From: Rhabditophanes sp. KR3021
Taxonomy: Eukaryota; Nematoda; Chromadorea; Rhabditida; Alloionematidae
Assembly (NCBI GenBank): GCA_963281155.1
Contig: CAUJLY010000001.1
Location: forward strand, 372,001 to 436,000
Length of the DNA stretch: 64,000 nucleotides
Reading direction: 5' to 3'
Shown here: one piece after another, positions 11,407-22,135 of the stretch
Layout of the letters: every line of letters begins with the position of its first letter
Position numbering within the stretch: the first letter of the stretch is position 1
Notes under the pieces: model-generated
Database searches by the model: none
Told to the model about the DNA's origin: nothing
Seen by the model: the letters and a program-made list of their open reading frames with translations, nothing else
Program-made: the position numbers and the translations under genes

Positions 11407-12922
11407 TTAAGCAAGTATTTTGCAATTTGTAAAAGCAGCATTAAATCCCTTGAAAACACCATTAAAATCAGTAGTGATTTTGAAATTAATGAAATAGCTT
11501 TGGATACTATTAATTGTGTTTGAGTCATGAATACCATTAAATACAGCTTCTGGATCTGTTGAATCAGTGTCATCATAAATTTGAACGTAATCTTTATCTA
11601 ATTCAAGGGAATAATGTGTCATGGCAACTGAAATAGGTAGTAGATCATTTTCATTGGCACATTTGAAACTAAAATGCATGTTATTGCAATAGTTAGTGAT
11701 GAAAGGTGCATCTTCATTTTGAAATGGAAATGTAAAGGCTGAATCTTGATTGGATGATTTTATGATACTGCCAAAATTACACAGAACGTTGCCATTTAAT
11801 AAAACATTTTCAAATAAATTATCCTTCGACACAAAGTCGTGGGCAATAAGTTCATTTGAATTGACTCCAGTGAAAGCTTTTGAGATAGTTGAAAAATCTG
11901 TTTCTGCTTTTAAAGTTGGATTGATGGAAACAAGAATTGAGTGAATATCATTTTGCTTCACAACTTGATTACCTTTGAGCCTTGTCCCAGGGTCCCCGTG
12001 TTGCAAACTAAAACAAACATTAATTCATGATACTAAATAAATAACTTGTAACTAACTTATTATCTGTAATAAAAATGGCTATTCTCTGAACATTCGGTCT
12101 TTCCATAACGGATTGTTGGAAAGCACCTTCAAACGGATTGACGAAATTGGGTATGGTAATGGAAGCCTTTTTGTCAATTCTTGTTGCAATTTTAATAGAT
12201 GCCAATAATATAGCCTTAGGTAACGTCCAACCAGTAACTGTTGCAGAGTTTTCTCCTAAAAGCATTAGGTTGACACGTGAATACAAATTAGGAAGTACTG
12301 TGTCTATTGTCAAGGCGGAAATGATGTCTGTGGCTGTTTTTTGGAGTAAGGCATTGTCTTGAGATGATGTGTCTAAGATGATTGCAATATCACTTTGTAA
12401 AAGTTTTGAATCTATTGCCCGAGGTAGTGTTGTTGGCAATATAGTAGTGGTTGTAGATGCAATAGCTGCATTACTTGCCATTGATGATTGAGCCCTGATA
12501 TCAAATACCGGCAAATTGTCCGTTAATTTAGGATCTAATTGATATGTAATCATAATTTGATTTGTCAATGATGAGCATTTGTACTCTGTAAATGGCGGGA
12601 GCAAGTCTTCAGATAATTCACAAAATGGTGTCACACCCGATATTGTTCCATCAATAAAAGTTAAAGATGCTTTGTTTGAAGTAAAATTCTTGGCTTGTAT
12701 AAATAATATTTCAAAATGGTATCCAAAATCTGTTTTAAGAATAATGGTCTGTGAGCCAAGATTATTGCATGAAAGGCCCGTATCGTCATTAATTGGATTA
12801 GTAGCAAAAGCAGCTTCATTTGCTGGAACAGGATTTAAACTAAATGTTATTGGTATACAAATATTGCTAGTCACAATATCACCAATCACAAATAAGATCA
12901 AAATATTCAACCATGCGAACAT
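11407..12922 (-). CDS. secreted VWA-CUB domain protein
   Basis: CDS complement(join(11407..12007,12057..12922)), 488 aa; the 49-nt intron 12008-12056 (GTTAGT...GTTTTAG) falls inside the VWA domain and keeps frame (ITDN/NLQHG). Domains in order: signal peptide (about 1-19); a Cys-containing CUB-like N-terminal region (20-145); a Thr-rich linker around TTTTILPTTLP; a VWA domain from DIAIILDTSS (~176) to about 345; and a C-terminal CUB-like domain (~355-488) with DYVQIYD and a late Cys. The metal site normally DxSxS reads DTSSQ, so it is partly degenerate. Proteins of this type in nematodes are extracellular or intestinal-lumen proteins, often infection-responsive; that role here is inference. 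The gene stands alone on the minus strand. Confidence 0.87.
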
Positions 12923-13243
12923 ACTTTATAGAAACAATTATGCTAGTAATAAATATTTTTTCTTTGTCATTTAAATATGAGTATGCATTACCGAAAGTGT
13001 ATACAACTTAACTATTACCTTTATCGCTATATAAGTGCATTAATCGTAAAAAGGAATATGATAGTTTCTTCTTAAATATAAAAGAACATTAAAGATGATT
13101 TCTTTGTCCTTTAATTAGTGCTTTCTCCTTTTATCATTATCTTCTTATCAATTATTAAAAGTATAATCTTAGAATAATTTGATGTTCGTTAATTACAAAA
13201 TGAATTTATGAGATAAGGAAAAATAAATGCTTATTATTAACTT

Positions 13244-13834
13244 TTACTTATTACTTTTTTTCAAAATTTGTTGGCATTTGCTTTTTAATAGTTTTTTGTA
13301 TTTTGAATCCTTGCAAAATGGTATCATCTTATCACAATTTTCACCTGCATTTTCGAATTTAGCTGGTTTAACTGGTGGTGGAATTGGATAACATTTCTTA
13401 TTAAAGTAGTCAGCTTCGTATGATTTGAAATAGTAAATTATACTTTTCCAATTATTTTAAGTAGAAGTAGTATGCGCACATATTTCTTATTACACTTTAC
13501 TATCAGATGTCTAATTTAATAATATCAATTTAAATGCTTATTACAAAAAGCTTGTTGTCTAATTTATTTTATCTTGTATTAAAATAAAATTTTAAAAAAA
13601 AGTTATTTTTTCAGGTATCTTGATATCAAGAATACTCCACTTTTTGCCACTCTTGTTGTATGATTCAATTAGGCCAGTACTAAAGCAACAAACAACGTAA
13701 ATGGACGTTTGATTTTGCATAGATTTACTTCCGTAAACTGGATGTGCTAAGTGTTTATCATGCAATCGCATTGAGATACAAACAGTGGCATGTATGAAGG
13801 TAAACTTCATTATATGTTTCAATAAGAATACCAA
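13244..13834 (-). pseudogene. relic of a small Cys-containing secreted protein (CAP-like?)
   Basis: Two minus-strand open segments survive. The upstream one (13834-13592) contains HATVCISMRL and TSIYVVCCFSTG, which resemble the late strands of CAP/SCP proteins (YVVC followed by N/G). The downstream one (about 13450-13244, stop TAA 13244-13246) contains YFNKKCYPIPPPVKP and NCDKMIPFCKDSKYKK, a short cysteine-rich tail. Stops separate them and no clean splice pair joins them. Further exon-like pieces occur upstream to about 14210, including one good 40-nt intron (GTAAGT...TTTTTCAG, about 14053-14092), but I could not assemble a gene. Confidence 0.25.
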
Positions 13835-14246
13835 TTAAATAGGTCTATTTTCCTTCATGTGAATCATATCGATATGATTTATTAATTATAGTCAAATTAT
13901 TATTTACCTTTGAAATCTTGTGGTCATAATATTTTCTACAACGTAAATAATTTCATTCACGATAACAGAATTGTCATATTTAAATAGAGTAGGTGATTTG
14001 GATGATTTGACTCACTTCATTTGTTCAGTCTCAAAACCAACAAACTGAAAAATTTAGTTGAAGTTACAATACTAATTTACTTACTACTCAACACTGTTAA
14101 TTGGAAAATAGTAACAACTCGATTCCTACCATTAATTGGGATGATCCAATAATAAAAATCTGTCATACCACGTCCACTTTGAAAATAAATAGGCGTTCTT
14201 AAAACTTGTATGTTTTGGTATTTCAATCAATTTATTTCCTACTATA

Positions 14247-14600
14247 TAATTCTTAAATTCCGTAAATACGTCTGTAATGTTTTTTTTCCAAATTTTTTAA
14301 ATGATTTAGGTATAAAAAAACCGTGGCTTTCGAACTACGAAAACATAATTTTTATAAAATATATTGCTCCGGGGCATAGGATTAAAGGGTCGAAGACCTT
14401 AACTTTTCCCAGACTTGCTTCAGGAATGAGCCTTAAACTGATGTTATGAAAAAAACTGTTTGCGCCAGTTTGTAGAGCTAGAAAAACTGAGTCTAATGGC
14501 ATAAAATCAAGAGCTTAAGGGGTTCACTTGCTAGGGCGACTAATAAGAGAAGATCACAAGTGGTAAAAAAATATTTTCTTTGTATTATGTCTATAAGTGT
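14247..14600. repeat. dispersed repeat family 1, copy 1
   Basis: About 350 bp resemble 63460-63840 in the same orientation. Shared blocks include ATTCTTAAATTCCGTAAATA, AAATGATTTAGGTATAAAAA, the 'AAAGGGTCGAA' block, GAATGAGCC and GAAAAACTGAGTCTAATG. Identity is partial with small indels, so the copies are old. It borders a BED-finger transposase-like relic on the minus strand and may be part of that element. Confidence 0.75.
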
Positions 14601-14648
14601 CAAAATAAGTTTGCATTAATCAACGCTCTTATGCAGAAAGTTAAAATC

Positions 14649-15242
14649 TCATTTGGTTAGGGTTAGACCGCCTACAAGGCAATGATAAAGAAAAAAAGTC
14701 TCCAAAATGTGTATTCCGAATCTGGTTTGCAATAAAATCAAATGAAACCTCATAATTTCAATAGACTTAAAACTGTGACAGCTTACAATATTGGCAATGA
14801 TCGGAGCCATACGTAGTCTAGCGGAATAGTGAGGCAGCTTCAAAATTGATGTTGGCTTTGAAGTTTTGTGAGAAGAGTTTTGAACATGTCTACTCAAAGG
14901 ACTTAATCCATTACTAAGGGATATTGATTTCCCACCACAAAAACGACATTTGACATAAGCCGAGTCAACTTTAGAAAAAGTGTTTCGATATTCAGCTGGC
15001 AAAGCTTCATATACAAGTGATTTCCTATGTTTTCTTGCTTCTGAGATATATTCTTCCTCTATAAAACGTCGATCACTTCTGGTATAGCTGTAAATTTAAA
15101 TATTACTTGTCCACTTTAAAAATTCATATCTTACCATTTCTTATTGGTTTATTTTTCAAGTGTGCTTCATTTGTGGCATTGTTATTTGACTTGAATGACG
15201 GGTAAAGTGTACTACCGTCAGACGATCTGTTTCTTTTACTCA
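14649..15242 (-). mobile_element. BED/C2H2-type zinc-finger relic, probably transposase-derived
   Basis: The minus strand starts with a short Ser/Asn-rich exon (from ATG at about 15242; KRNRSSDGS), followed by a 47-nt intron-like segment (GTAAGATATG...TTTACAG). A second open stretch (from about 15086 to 14649) carries a single zinc-finger pattern CRFCGG...H...H (SRHVQNSSHKT) after a basic helical region. Joining the exons at the visible sites gives the wrong phase and an early stop, so it is broken. BED-like fingers of this kind precede hAT transposases, and hAT-like C-terminal remains lie at 17090-17835. Part of the 3' end (14655-14770) recurs at 26405-26525. Confidence 0.45.
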
Positions 15243-15454
15243 TCAAAACAATTAAATAACTAATTGGGTTGAAATATTTTGAACCAGGAACCTGATGCAT
15301 GTTCCCAACTGTTTACCAGATGTTCTCATTAAGAGGATAGGAAGTGTGTGAACGTGTTCATGTTAGGAGGAGAGAAAGTGTGTGTTTATATAATTATCTC
15401 ATACCTTCTTAAAATTTTACTTTAGTATTTAATTGCTTCAACTATTTGAATTTT

Positions 15455-15491
15455 TTTTGCCTACTTTAAAAAATTGCTAAAGTAGGCAAAA
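15455..15491. repeat. perfect 14-bp inverted repeat, 9-nt loop
   Basis: TTTTGCCTACTTTA (15455-15468) and TAAAGTAGGCAAAA (15478-15491) are exact reverse complements separated by nine bases. It stands in spacer about 270 bp upstream of a receptor gene. It may be a small cruciform or the remains of a mobile-element end; no protein-coding role. Confidence 0.8.
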
Positions 15492-15758
15492 TCATTTGAT
15501 TTCAATATCAATAGTTGTCTTACTGATTTCCTACAAATCAGCAGTAAATGTAGATATAATGATAATATGCATATCCTCGTTAACAAACATTTAATTTACG
15601 TGGTGCCAGAACATTTAAAATTGCCTACTGTTATTATCTAAATTTTAATATCAAATGACAAACATCGGTAAAATTTAAATGTTTAGTGTCCTTTTTATTT
15701 ATTAACAAGTTTATATTTAAAGTTAAACAAGGAAATTTACTTTTATTTAAACTAAATT

Positions 15759-16859
15759 ATGGAATTACATTCATCTGTTGACTATTCTAATACAGAAATA
15801 TACAAAATTCGAAGTTTCATAGACATAAGTCTTGATATAACTTTTTACATTGGTCTAATTTTAAATATTCTCCTCTTCGTTCTTTGTCTTAGAATAAAAG
15901 AAAAAGAATTTATTCCATACAAAACTATCATGATCCTAGCTGTCATAACTGATCTTCTTTTTTTATTCTCGACATTAACCAGTATAAATTTAATTGAACC
16001 CTTTAACTATAATTTCATATTATTTTTGCCTACAAGCAAATACTTAAGAGATATTTCCCATGAGATGGGACATATTTTAAGCATGTTTGATATGGTTATT
16101 TTTTTTATTTCACATGGAAATAATTTGATTATATTTTATTTTAGATATAGTATTCTTGTTGAGTAAGTTTTGAACAAATTTGTATAAGTCATTTTTAATT
16201 TCTATTTTAGAAATAAAAGAATGTGTCTATTGAAGTTTGGATATCTAGTTTTAATTAACATAATATGGCATGGACTAAATACGATAATATGGAGTTACGG
16301 AACATCTGCCAAAGATAGTGAAAATAATAAATTAATTGAAGAAAAACTTCCTCGTGAATATTTTTACAGAACTGATGGTTATTTAATTAAATATTATCCT
16401 CTGGAAGTTTCTAACCCATTTGGAATGATAGCATTAGTTCATATAATCATTACAACATCCATAATTTTAATAGGTGAAACGTGGATGTTTTTACAAGTCT
16501 GGAAACAATTAAAGTTCAATTTAAATGTAATGAGTACTAAGACAAAACAAATTCAAAAACAATTAAATTTAGTAATGATATTTGATGCTGCAACAGCTAT
16601 CTGTTCCTCCGTACTTCCTTGTTCTTCACTAGTTTTATGTGCCGTTTTTAATATAACTTTATATGGAAAAGGTAATTATTGCTATATTTTGTTTGTTTGG
16701 GTGACTTTATTAAATCCATTGGCATCAATTATTTTTATTAAACCATTGAGAAAGGAATTTATTAATCTTTTTGGATGTGGTCTGATTGTTAAACAGTCTA
16801 TATCAACAACAAAAATTAGTATACAAGTTCGGAATTTGTCAAGGAATCATGTAATATGA
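15759..16859 (+). CDS. 7TM chemoreceptor, Str-superfamily-like (Srd-like)
   Basis: CDS join(15759..16162,16211..16859), 350 aa. The 48-nt intron 16163-16210 (GTAAGT...CTATTTTAG) restores frame across FRYSILVE/NKRMCLL, the cytoplasmic end of helix 3. Seven hydrophobic segments are evident; the last contains LLNPLASIIFI followed by KPLRKEF, the usual arrangement at the end of helix 7 in nematode chemoreceptors. The protein is predicted to sit in sensory cilia or neuronal membrane and to couple to a G protein; ligand unknown. It is the only intact gene between 13.8 and 19.1 kb, surrounded by transposon relics. Subfamily is tentative. Confidence 0.9.
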
Positions 16860-17089
16860 TTATTAAATATTTTCTGTATTTAATAAATTTAAGATTTTAT
16901 TGGCTTTCACATATAAATAAACAATAAATGACAGGACAATAATCAGACAAGACGTCAAAACATAAAAACATAATAATGAAACATAAAAGACCAGGGCCTC
17001 CCATTTTGCAAAGTTCACCAATGTGATAATAAAAAATTTTAAAAATCATAAATGATAGTGGATATGTCTTACCACGTTATTTTTCAAAT

Positions 17090-17835
17090 ACAGATAAGCT
17101 ACCCCAACAAAATGGTGATGAACCATCAACCTTCGAAGAAAAGACACAGACGTTACTTCATTCAGTGGGCAAATGAAAAAGAAGAAAAAATGTGTTTTTA
17201 AAATACTTTGGAGCGTGATATTAATGAGTACATTGGATATGGTACTATGAATGAAAGAATTAGATCCTATTAATTACTGGTCTAACACACATATAACAAG
17301 AGATTGAGAAATATTGCTCTAGATATTTTAAGTTGTCTATCTAGCTAGTAAAAATCTTTAAGTTTATCCTTGTCTAAGTATCTCTTAACTGAACTTTATG
17401 GTAAACTTGATGAATCACAAAGGGCAGATTTTTTTACGGTTTATTAAATAAAGACAAGATTAAGTTGGAATCAGTGGCCACTGATTATGAGGTTATTATG
17501 TAACCTAAAATAATCAGTGTTAAAAGAATTTAAGGCAAAGGATTAATAATAAAAAACGGATAACATAGGGGAGATTAATCGGTTATTAGGGGGGAAAGTC
17601 ATAAAATGTGAATTCGGATGGGGCAAGCATTCGAAGAGGTATTAGTTTCAGGAGACAGACTTTAACAGTTTGGAAGTGAGTCACTTCAAAAGTGGAGAAA
17701 GATTCTCGATCTTTACTAGCTCAAGTGGCATTGAACGTGCTTTTCCGGATTGTACAGTAATGGGAACAGAAGTTCGATTGGTACAAAAGCATTAAATCAA
17801 AAGTTGTTTTCGTATTTAAATGAGCATTTAGGTTA
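17090..17835 (+). mobile_element. degraded hAT-type transposase C-terminus
   Basis: Broken plus-strand frames retain recognisable hAT pieces in the right order: DEPSTFEEKTQTLLHSVGK (about 17118), INEYIGYGTMNERI and DPINYW (17215-17290), then TSSSGIERAFPDC (about 17718) and ALNQKLFSYLNEHL (about 17790). The SSxxERAF block and the LFxxLN block are the hallmark of the hAT C-terminal dimerisation region. Many stops and frameshifts separate the pieces. It is dead. Confidence 0.65.
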
Positions 17836-18211
17836 ATATTTTGCAACCATAGACCTTGTTTGTGTTAATTTTTTTAATTTTTTGTTGTTTGCTTCTTTTT
17901 AAGAATCTTTTATCTGCTCTGTTATAAGTAAAAGTTTGGTTAATGAATTTTGTTAGTAAAAATATAGAAATTATGTATATTTATTCCAAAATTTAAAAGT
18001 GATATCTCAAGTGGGCATTAGGGAGTGTTGTATATTTTGAATATACATTTATTGTTAGCATGCAAACTTAGTTGATGGCGTGTCTAAGACGTCATCGACA
18101 ATTCTATTATTCTAATTTGTGTCGTATTTAAGGGCTGATCTTGCTGACTAGAGCAGTCATAGTTTATCCATTTAATAAATTTATCTAATTCTATTAGTGT
18201 TATGGCTGTAG

Positions 18212-18770
18212 GTGAGAATGGGGAAGGTGGCATCGGCAATAAGTCCGTACAACCCAACAAAAACTGATCTTCTCAAAACTAGCAAATCATGGAGATACAT
18301 CCTGAGAAATCCTCTTGCCCTAAGATTAGATGAAAATCTGATTTACTACAATGATCGTCTAGTCCTTCCTCAATCTGAGTCATCCGAACTATTCACCTTT
18401 CTACATAAAAGCCATATGGGTCGTGCTGGTATGCTGAGAGAATACAGATCCTTCTACTTTATTCCCAATTTTGATAAAATCTTGATTAGTAGTTATGAAG
18501 CTTGTTCAAAATTCAGGTACACAGAAAAGAGAGAATTAGTACACTGGGTACCTTCTGAGCTACCAAACGAACGGGTATACATGGATTTTGGTCAAATACA
18601 AAATGGACACGCACAACAACACTATCTCTAATTCGTTATTACAATCCACTCCTCTCTCACTTTTTCTAAATAGACCAGTAAGAGACAACAAATACAAGTA
18701 TATTAGAGGACCAAAGTACTTTCCCCAAGAAATTCCAATTCTGATACAGCTGAAGAAGAAAGAACAATGA
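18212..18770 (+). mobile_element. gypsy-type retrotransposon integrase fragment (relic)
   Basis: A 139-aa frame (18212-18631) carries an H2C2-like integrase zinc-binding module: the histidines in FLHKSHMG and the cysteine in YEACSKF. The second cysteine of the expected CxxC is Phe. It runs into an integrase-core start (ERVYMDFG) and stops. A second frame (18588-18770) holds SLFLNRPVRDN, typical of the integrase core C-terminal part. Upstream 18024-18200 is LTR-like (starts TGTTGTATATT, includes ATTTAATAAAT) but no second LTR is visible. No gag, protease or reverse transcriptase is present. Described only as a broken fragment. Confidence 0.7.
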
Positions 18771-18777
18771 AAATGTT

Positions 18778-19065
18778 GTGCAAATGTATAAAAAAGTAGG
18801 GTCAAGCAACATTAATAAAGTCGTGAAGCATTTCAAGCAGGAGGATTATTGTGAAAGAACTATACGGAGAATTATCAAGGAGTATCAAACGAGCGGGAAA
18901 ATTGTTACCAACTCGCCTCAAGGCCGGAAACCGAACAAGAAACTGGCTCTTAAGGTTAAAAAAGTTTTGAAGTTAAGAAGCTATAGTCACATCCATTTTA
19001 CACTAATTGGGTTAGATTATGTATTTTCTTGGATAACTAGATTAGGATTAGATGCTTGTTATTAA
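18778..19065 (+). mobile_element. mariner/Tc1-like helix-turn-helix fragment
   Basis: The 95-aa frame contains VVKHFKQEDYCERTIRRII and KEYQTSGKIVTNSPQGRKP. This is a helix-turn-helix followed by the G-rich/basic linker seen at the N-terminus of Tc1/mariner transposases. The catalytic DDE/D part is absent and the frame soon ends, so it is a remnant. It lies between the integrase fragment and the inverted tRNA block. Confidence 0.45.
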
Positions 19066-19144
19066 GCGTAAAACATAATAGTTATTCAAAAAGAATCAAT
19101 TACAATGAAGTTAAAAAGATATTGTTAGTGAAAATAAAAATATA

Positions 19145-19216
19145 TGCGTCCGAGGGGAATCGAACCCCTATCGCGTGCTTGGAAGGCGCGCATGCTGACC
19201 ATTACACCACGGACGC
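19145..19216 (-). tRNA. tRNA-Gly (UCC), second copy
   Basis: The same 72-nt sequence as 5770-5841 on the opposite strand, with anticodon TCC and the same C29-A41 mismatch in the anticodon stem. Confidence 0.95.
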
Positions 19217-19428
19217 CGTTGACTCCAATATCTTTGATTTATCCTTGTGCTCATTTTAAATGTTTTTAATAAGTATTTAATACTTTGTATGTAAATATTT
19301 TTTATATGCTTGGGTTGATAAACAAGCATACAATAATTCAGATACATTATTTGCTCCATTTAATGAATAATAATATGTTATTCAAACAATATTAGAGTTT
19401 ATTTTCAAAATATTGCCATTCTTATTAC

Positions 19429-20418
19429 TTGATGATTGAATCGGACCAAATTGCAAATCTTCTAATTCTCCTCTTCTCAATCGTATTAAATATATTAGGT
19501 CTAAGTTTGTTTTCACATTTTAAAGTAAATGGAAAAATATCTTCCGCCAATTGGCTTATCTTTTTTCAATGCAGTGTAGATATTGTCTTTTCAGTTGTAG
19601 CTTTTGTATTTCGATGTGAATTTGTGATCATTAATAACTATATCGTATTCTTTTTAATCAATTTTAATGGCATAAATATTCCATTTTTTTTATATTTTGT
19701 ATTTACGCATTTATTCTTAACGATCGTATTTATTAATCCTCCCATTGTTGCTACAATGGTTTACGTTAGATATCACACAGTTATCAATTTTAAGGAAACA
19801 CCTAATGTTAGGATGAAAGCAGTAATTAAACTTTTGTTTGCTAGCATTTTAATCGACATCGTTGGCGTATTTAGTACAATGTATTTTGGAATCAAATCTT
19901 ATGGAGATCAGCAACTGCTTTACAAGTTTGACCAAACAAACAATTACACGGATATGTATGTAAATGCAGATAGTAGAGCACTCATCCTGGACATGAATAA
20001 TATTTTTGTCATATTATGTGCTTTTTCCGGACTAACTTACATGTTAATATTGCTTGCAATCATTTGCACATATTTGCTAAAATACAGGAACTTTATTATA
20101 AGCAACAAAAATCAAAGCACAGAAACATATAAACTAAACAAAGATTTCTTGCGAATTATGTTCCTACACACATTAAGTCCGATACTTTTTTTATTCACTC
20201 CACTTATTATTCTGTTATTTTATACTTTATTACAAATACAGTCAAGAAACTTGATGACATACGTTTTCTCAACTAGTCCATGCGTTCCATTATTGAATGC
20301 TCTATTTTTACTGATAGTTCTCAAAAAATCACGCCAAGTTATGGGAGGCAGATTTGAAAGAATTTTAAATTTGATTTATTACAAAACGAATCAAATAAGT
20401 ATTATTAATGTAAAATAA
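19429..20418 (+). CDS. 7TM chemoreceptor, Str-superfamily-like, intact copy
   Basis: Single-exon gene, 329 aa, starting MMIESDQ (a second ATG is the next codon). Seven hydrophobic segments are visible. An extracellular loop carries an N-glycosylation site (NNYT), and the last helix has SPCVPLLNALFLL followed by the basic tail LKKSRQ. It is framed by tRNA-Gly 212 bp upstream and tRNA-Glu 21 bp downstream, so its own promoter must lie in the short interval after the tRNA. It is the parent or sister of the frameshifted copy at 4569-5557. Predicted chemosensory receptor; ligand unknown. Confidence 0.9.
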   Translation: MMIESDQIANLLILLFSIVLNILGLSLFSHFKVNGKISSANWLIFFQCSVDIVFSVVAFVFRCEFVIINNYIVFFLINFNGINIPFFLYFVFTHLFLTIVFINPPIVATMVYVRYHTVINFKETPNVRMKAVIKLLFASILIDIVGVFSTMYFGIKSYGDQQLLYKFDQTNNYTDMYVNADSRALILDMNNIFVILCAFSGLTYMLILLAIICTYLLKYRNFIISNKNQSTETYKLNKDFLRIMFLHTLSPILFLFTPLIILLFYTLLQIQSRNLMTYVFSTSPCVPLLNALFLLIVLKKSRQVMGGRFERILNLIYYKTNQISIINVK

Positions 20419-20439
20419 TTGTAAGAACATTAAAAAGTA

Positions 20440-20511
20440 TTCCCATGCCGGGAATCGGACCCGGGCCGCGTGGGTGAAAGCCACGAATCCTAACCACTAG
20501 ACCACATGGGA
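20440..20511 (-). tRNA. tRNA-Glu (UUC), second copy
   Basis: Reverse complement of the gene at 4476-4547; acceptor TCCCATG/CATGGGA and anticodon TTC are intact. Confidence 0.97.
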
Positions 20512-20512
20512 G

Positions 20513-21308
20513 ATGTAAGCTATTACATAATTGTTCACCTTCTAAATCAAGTTCATTCTTAAAACTAAATTAACAGCACAGTTGAAAGTAACAAATATAA
20601 ACTTATACTTTTATGTCTTTGCAAAATAAAATTGTTTTCAAACTTTGTATATTATTTAAGTGATCGACATGAGGAATGTTAAGAATAATATTTTTTTAAC
20701 TACTAAAGAAATTTTGCTATGTCACTTTTACTTTGTATTCAAATTTAGTATATTAGGTTATTTACTTTTGATATGCTTCATAGGAGGCTATATAAATGTA
20801 GGAACACAATAACTCTATCGATCGTACGTTTTATATAATTATAAATTAGTTTCTTTTTTATACATTTGTTCTGTTTGATAAGATGTTAGACATAAAGGCA
20901 ACTTGTGTGCCATTCACTCAATCAACTATTAAGATGGAAAAAATTGTTTAAATTCCTAGGTTGTGAATAATAAGGGTCCATATCAGTGTTCTTTCCCGTA
21001 AAAACGCGTTGCAAATATTTTAAAATCGAAGCATTCTCTAAATTAAATGAATGAGAATTGTAGCACAATTGCAATAAGTGCCAATTTAATAATATAATTA
21101 TACCTAATCTACATATGTTTAATAATCATTTCGTTGACCTAATAAATACATTATTTAATTTGCATTTGTTATATTTTTAGCGATATTTTATACCATGCTT
21201 AAATGCAACTTCTAAATATTACACATTTTTTACATCTAAAGAAGTAAAAATTAACGTCATTCACAAAGTAATTTAATTTAAAAAATAAATTGATTAGACA
21301 AAAAAGTT
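20513..21308. other. intergenic, no gene seen
   Basis: AT-rich spacer between tRNA-Glu and tRNA-Pro; nothing supportable was seen on either strand. Confidence 0.5.
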
Positions 21309-21382
21309 GGGCTCAACCGGCAGTCGAAACCGGGGCCTCTCGCACCCAAAGCGAGAATCATAACCAACTAGACCATTGAGCC
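21309..21382 (-). tRNA. tRNA-Pro (UGG)
   Basis: On the minus strand a 74-nt cloverleaf starts GGCTCAATGGTCTAG. The acceptor is GGCTCAA/TTGAGCC with discriminator C, the anticodon stem CTCGC/GCGAG, the loop TTTGGGT (anticodon TGG), and the T stem CCGGT/GCCGG includes one T-G pair. It matches the usual nematode tRNA-Pro layout. Confidence 0.95.
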
Positions 21383-21427
21383 ATACTATTCTAATTTTTA
21401 ACTTTTATATTACGTTGATAGGTTCAT

Positions 21428-22135
21428 TTATCCGTTTATGAACAATACTTTCTTTCTTTTTCGTAAAAATTTGGGTATAAAATTAAAAAAGTCTTTTATT
21501 AACCTCGACCCCACAATCAGTAAACTGTAGGGTGTAAAGAAAAAAGTGACAAAATACATCGGCAACAACAGATAAAATCCAGTGTTATACATAGTTTGAT
21601 TATACATTGTATTTGTTATAAAACGAAATATTTTGACTAACAAAGCAGTTCCAAGACAGATTAATAAATTTTGGCATATTTAATCAAGACCTTTTCAGTT
21701 TTCTCAAAGAAAAATCAGATGCTTTTTGCTGTTTTCTTAATACCATATTCATTATAATGTTCAAAAAGAAGATTAGGAATAATGCAAACACTCTGATACC
21801 TAAACTTATAGCCCATGCACCATTTTTGAGTCCATGATCTTGATTTAAATAAAATAGACCACTTTTGAAATTTAAAGTAACAGTAGCCACTAAATTTAAT
21901 GTAAAATATTCGAAAGCAATAACTCCACAAATTAATGGAATTAAAATTAATACACACTCCAAATCAAATGATAGCTCGAGCCAAAAAGTATGCCGTAAAG
22001 CGGTTAAAAATATGACTAAGCCGTTAACATAAACAACTATCTTATAGGGTTGAATCGAACAGTAAAAGATAATATGGTAAAATATAAAAGTGACTGGTGT
22101 CAGAGGTAATGATTTTAAGACTTTTATTGGATAAT
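21428..22135 (-). pseudogene. Srg-type 7TM receptor, frameshifted relic
   Basis: Minus-strand frames in succession encode pieces of a receptor. First come LPLTPVTFIFYHII and ALRHTFWLELS (about 22130-21965), then a 92-aa open stretch to 21684 with LRKQQKASDFSLRKLK at its end. After at least one frameshift the last two helices follow (CQNLLICLGTALL, FFFTPYSLLIVGSR) to a stop at 21428. The order and the FTPYSLL end of the last helix fit an Srg-like receptor related to the intact gene about 530 bp upstream (22669-23667). The N-terminal helices are missing. It is a dead tandem paralogue. Confidence 0.6.

Larger units (their letters stand above)
19144..20512. repeat. inverted segmental duplication, copy B
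   Basis: Reverse-complement partner of 4475-5843: tRNA-Gly, intact 7TM receptor, tRNA-Glu. Flanks beyond the tRNAs are unrelated to those of copy A. This copy keeps the five-T run that copy A has lost, so it carries the functional receptor allele. Confidence 0.96.
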
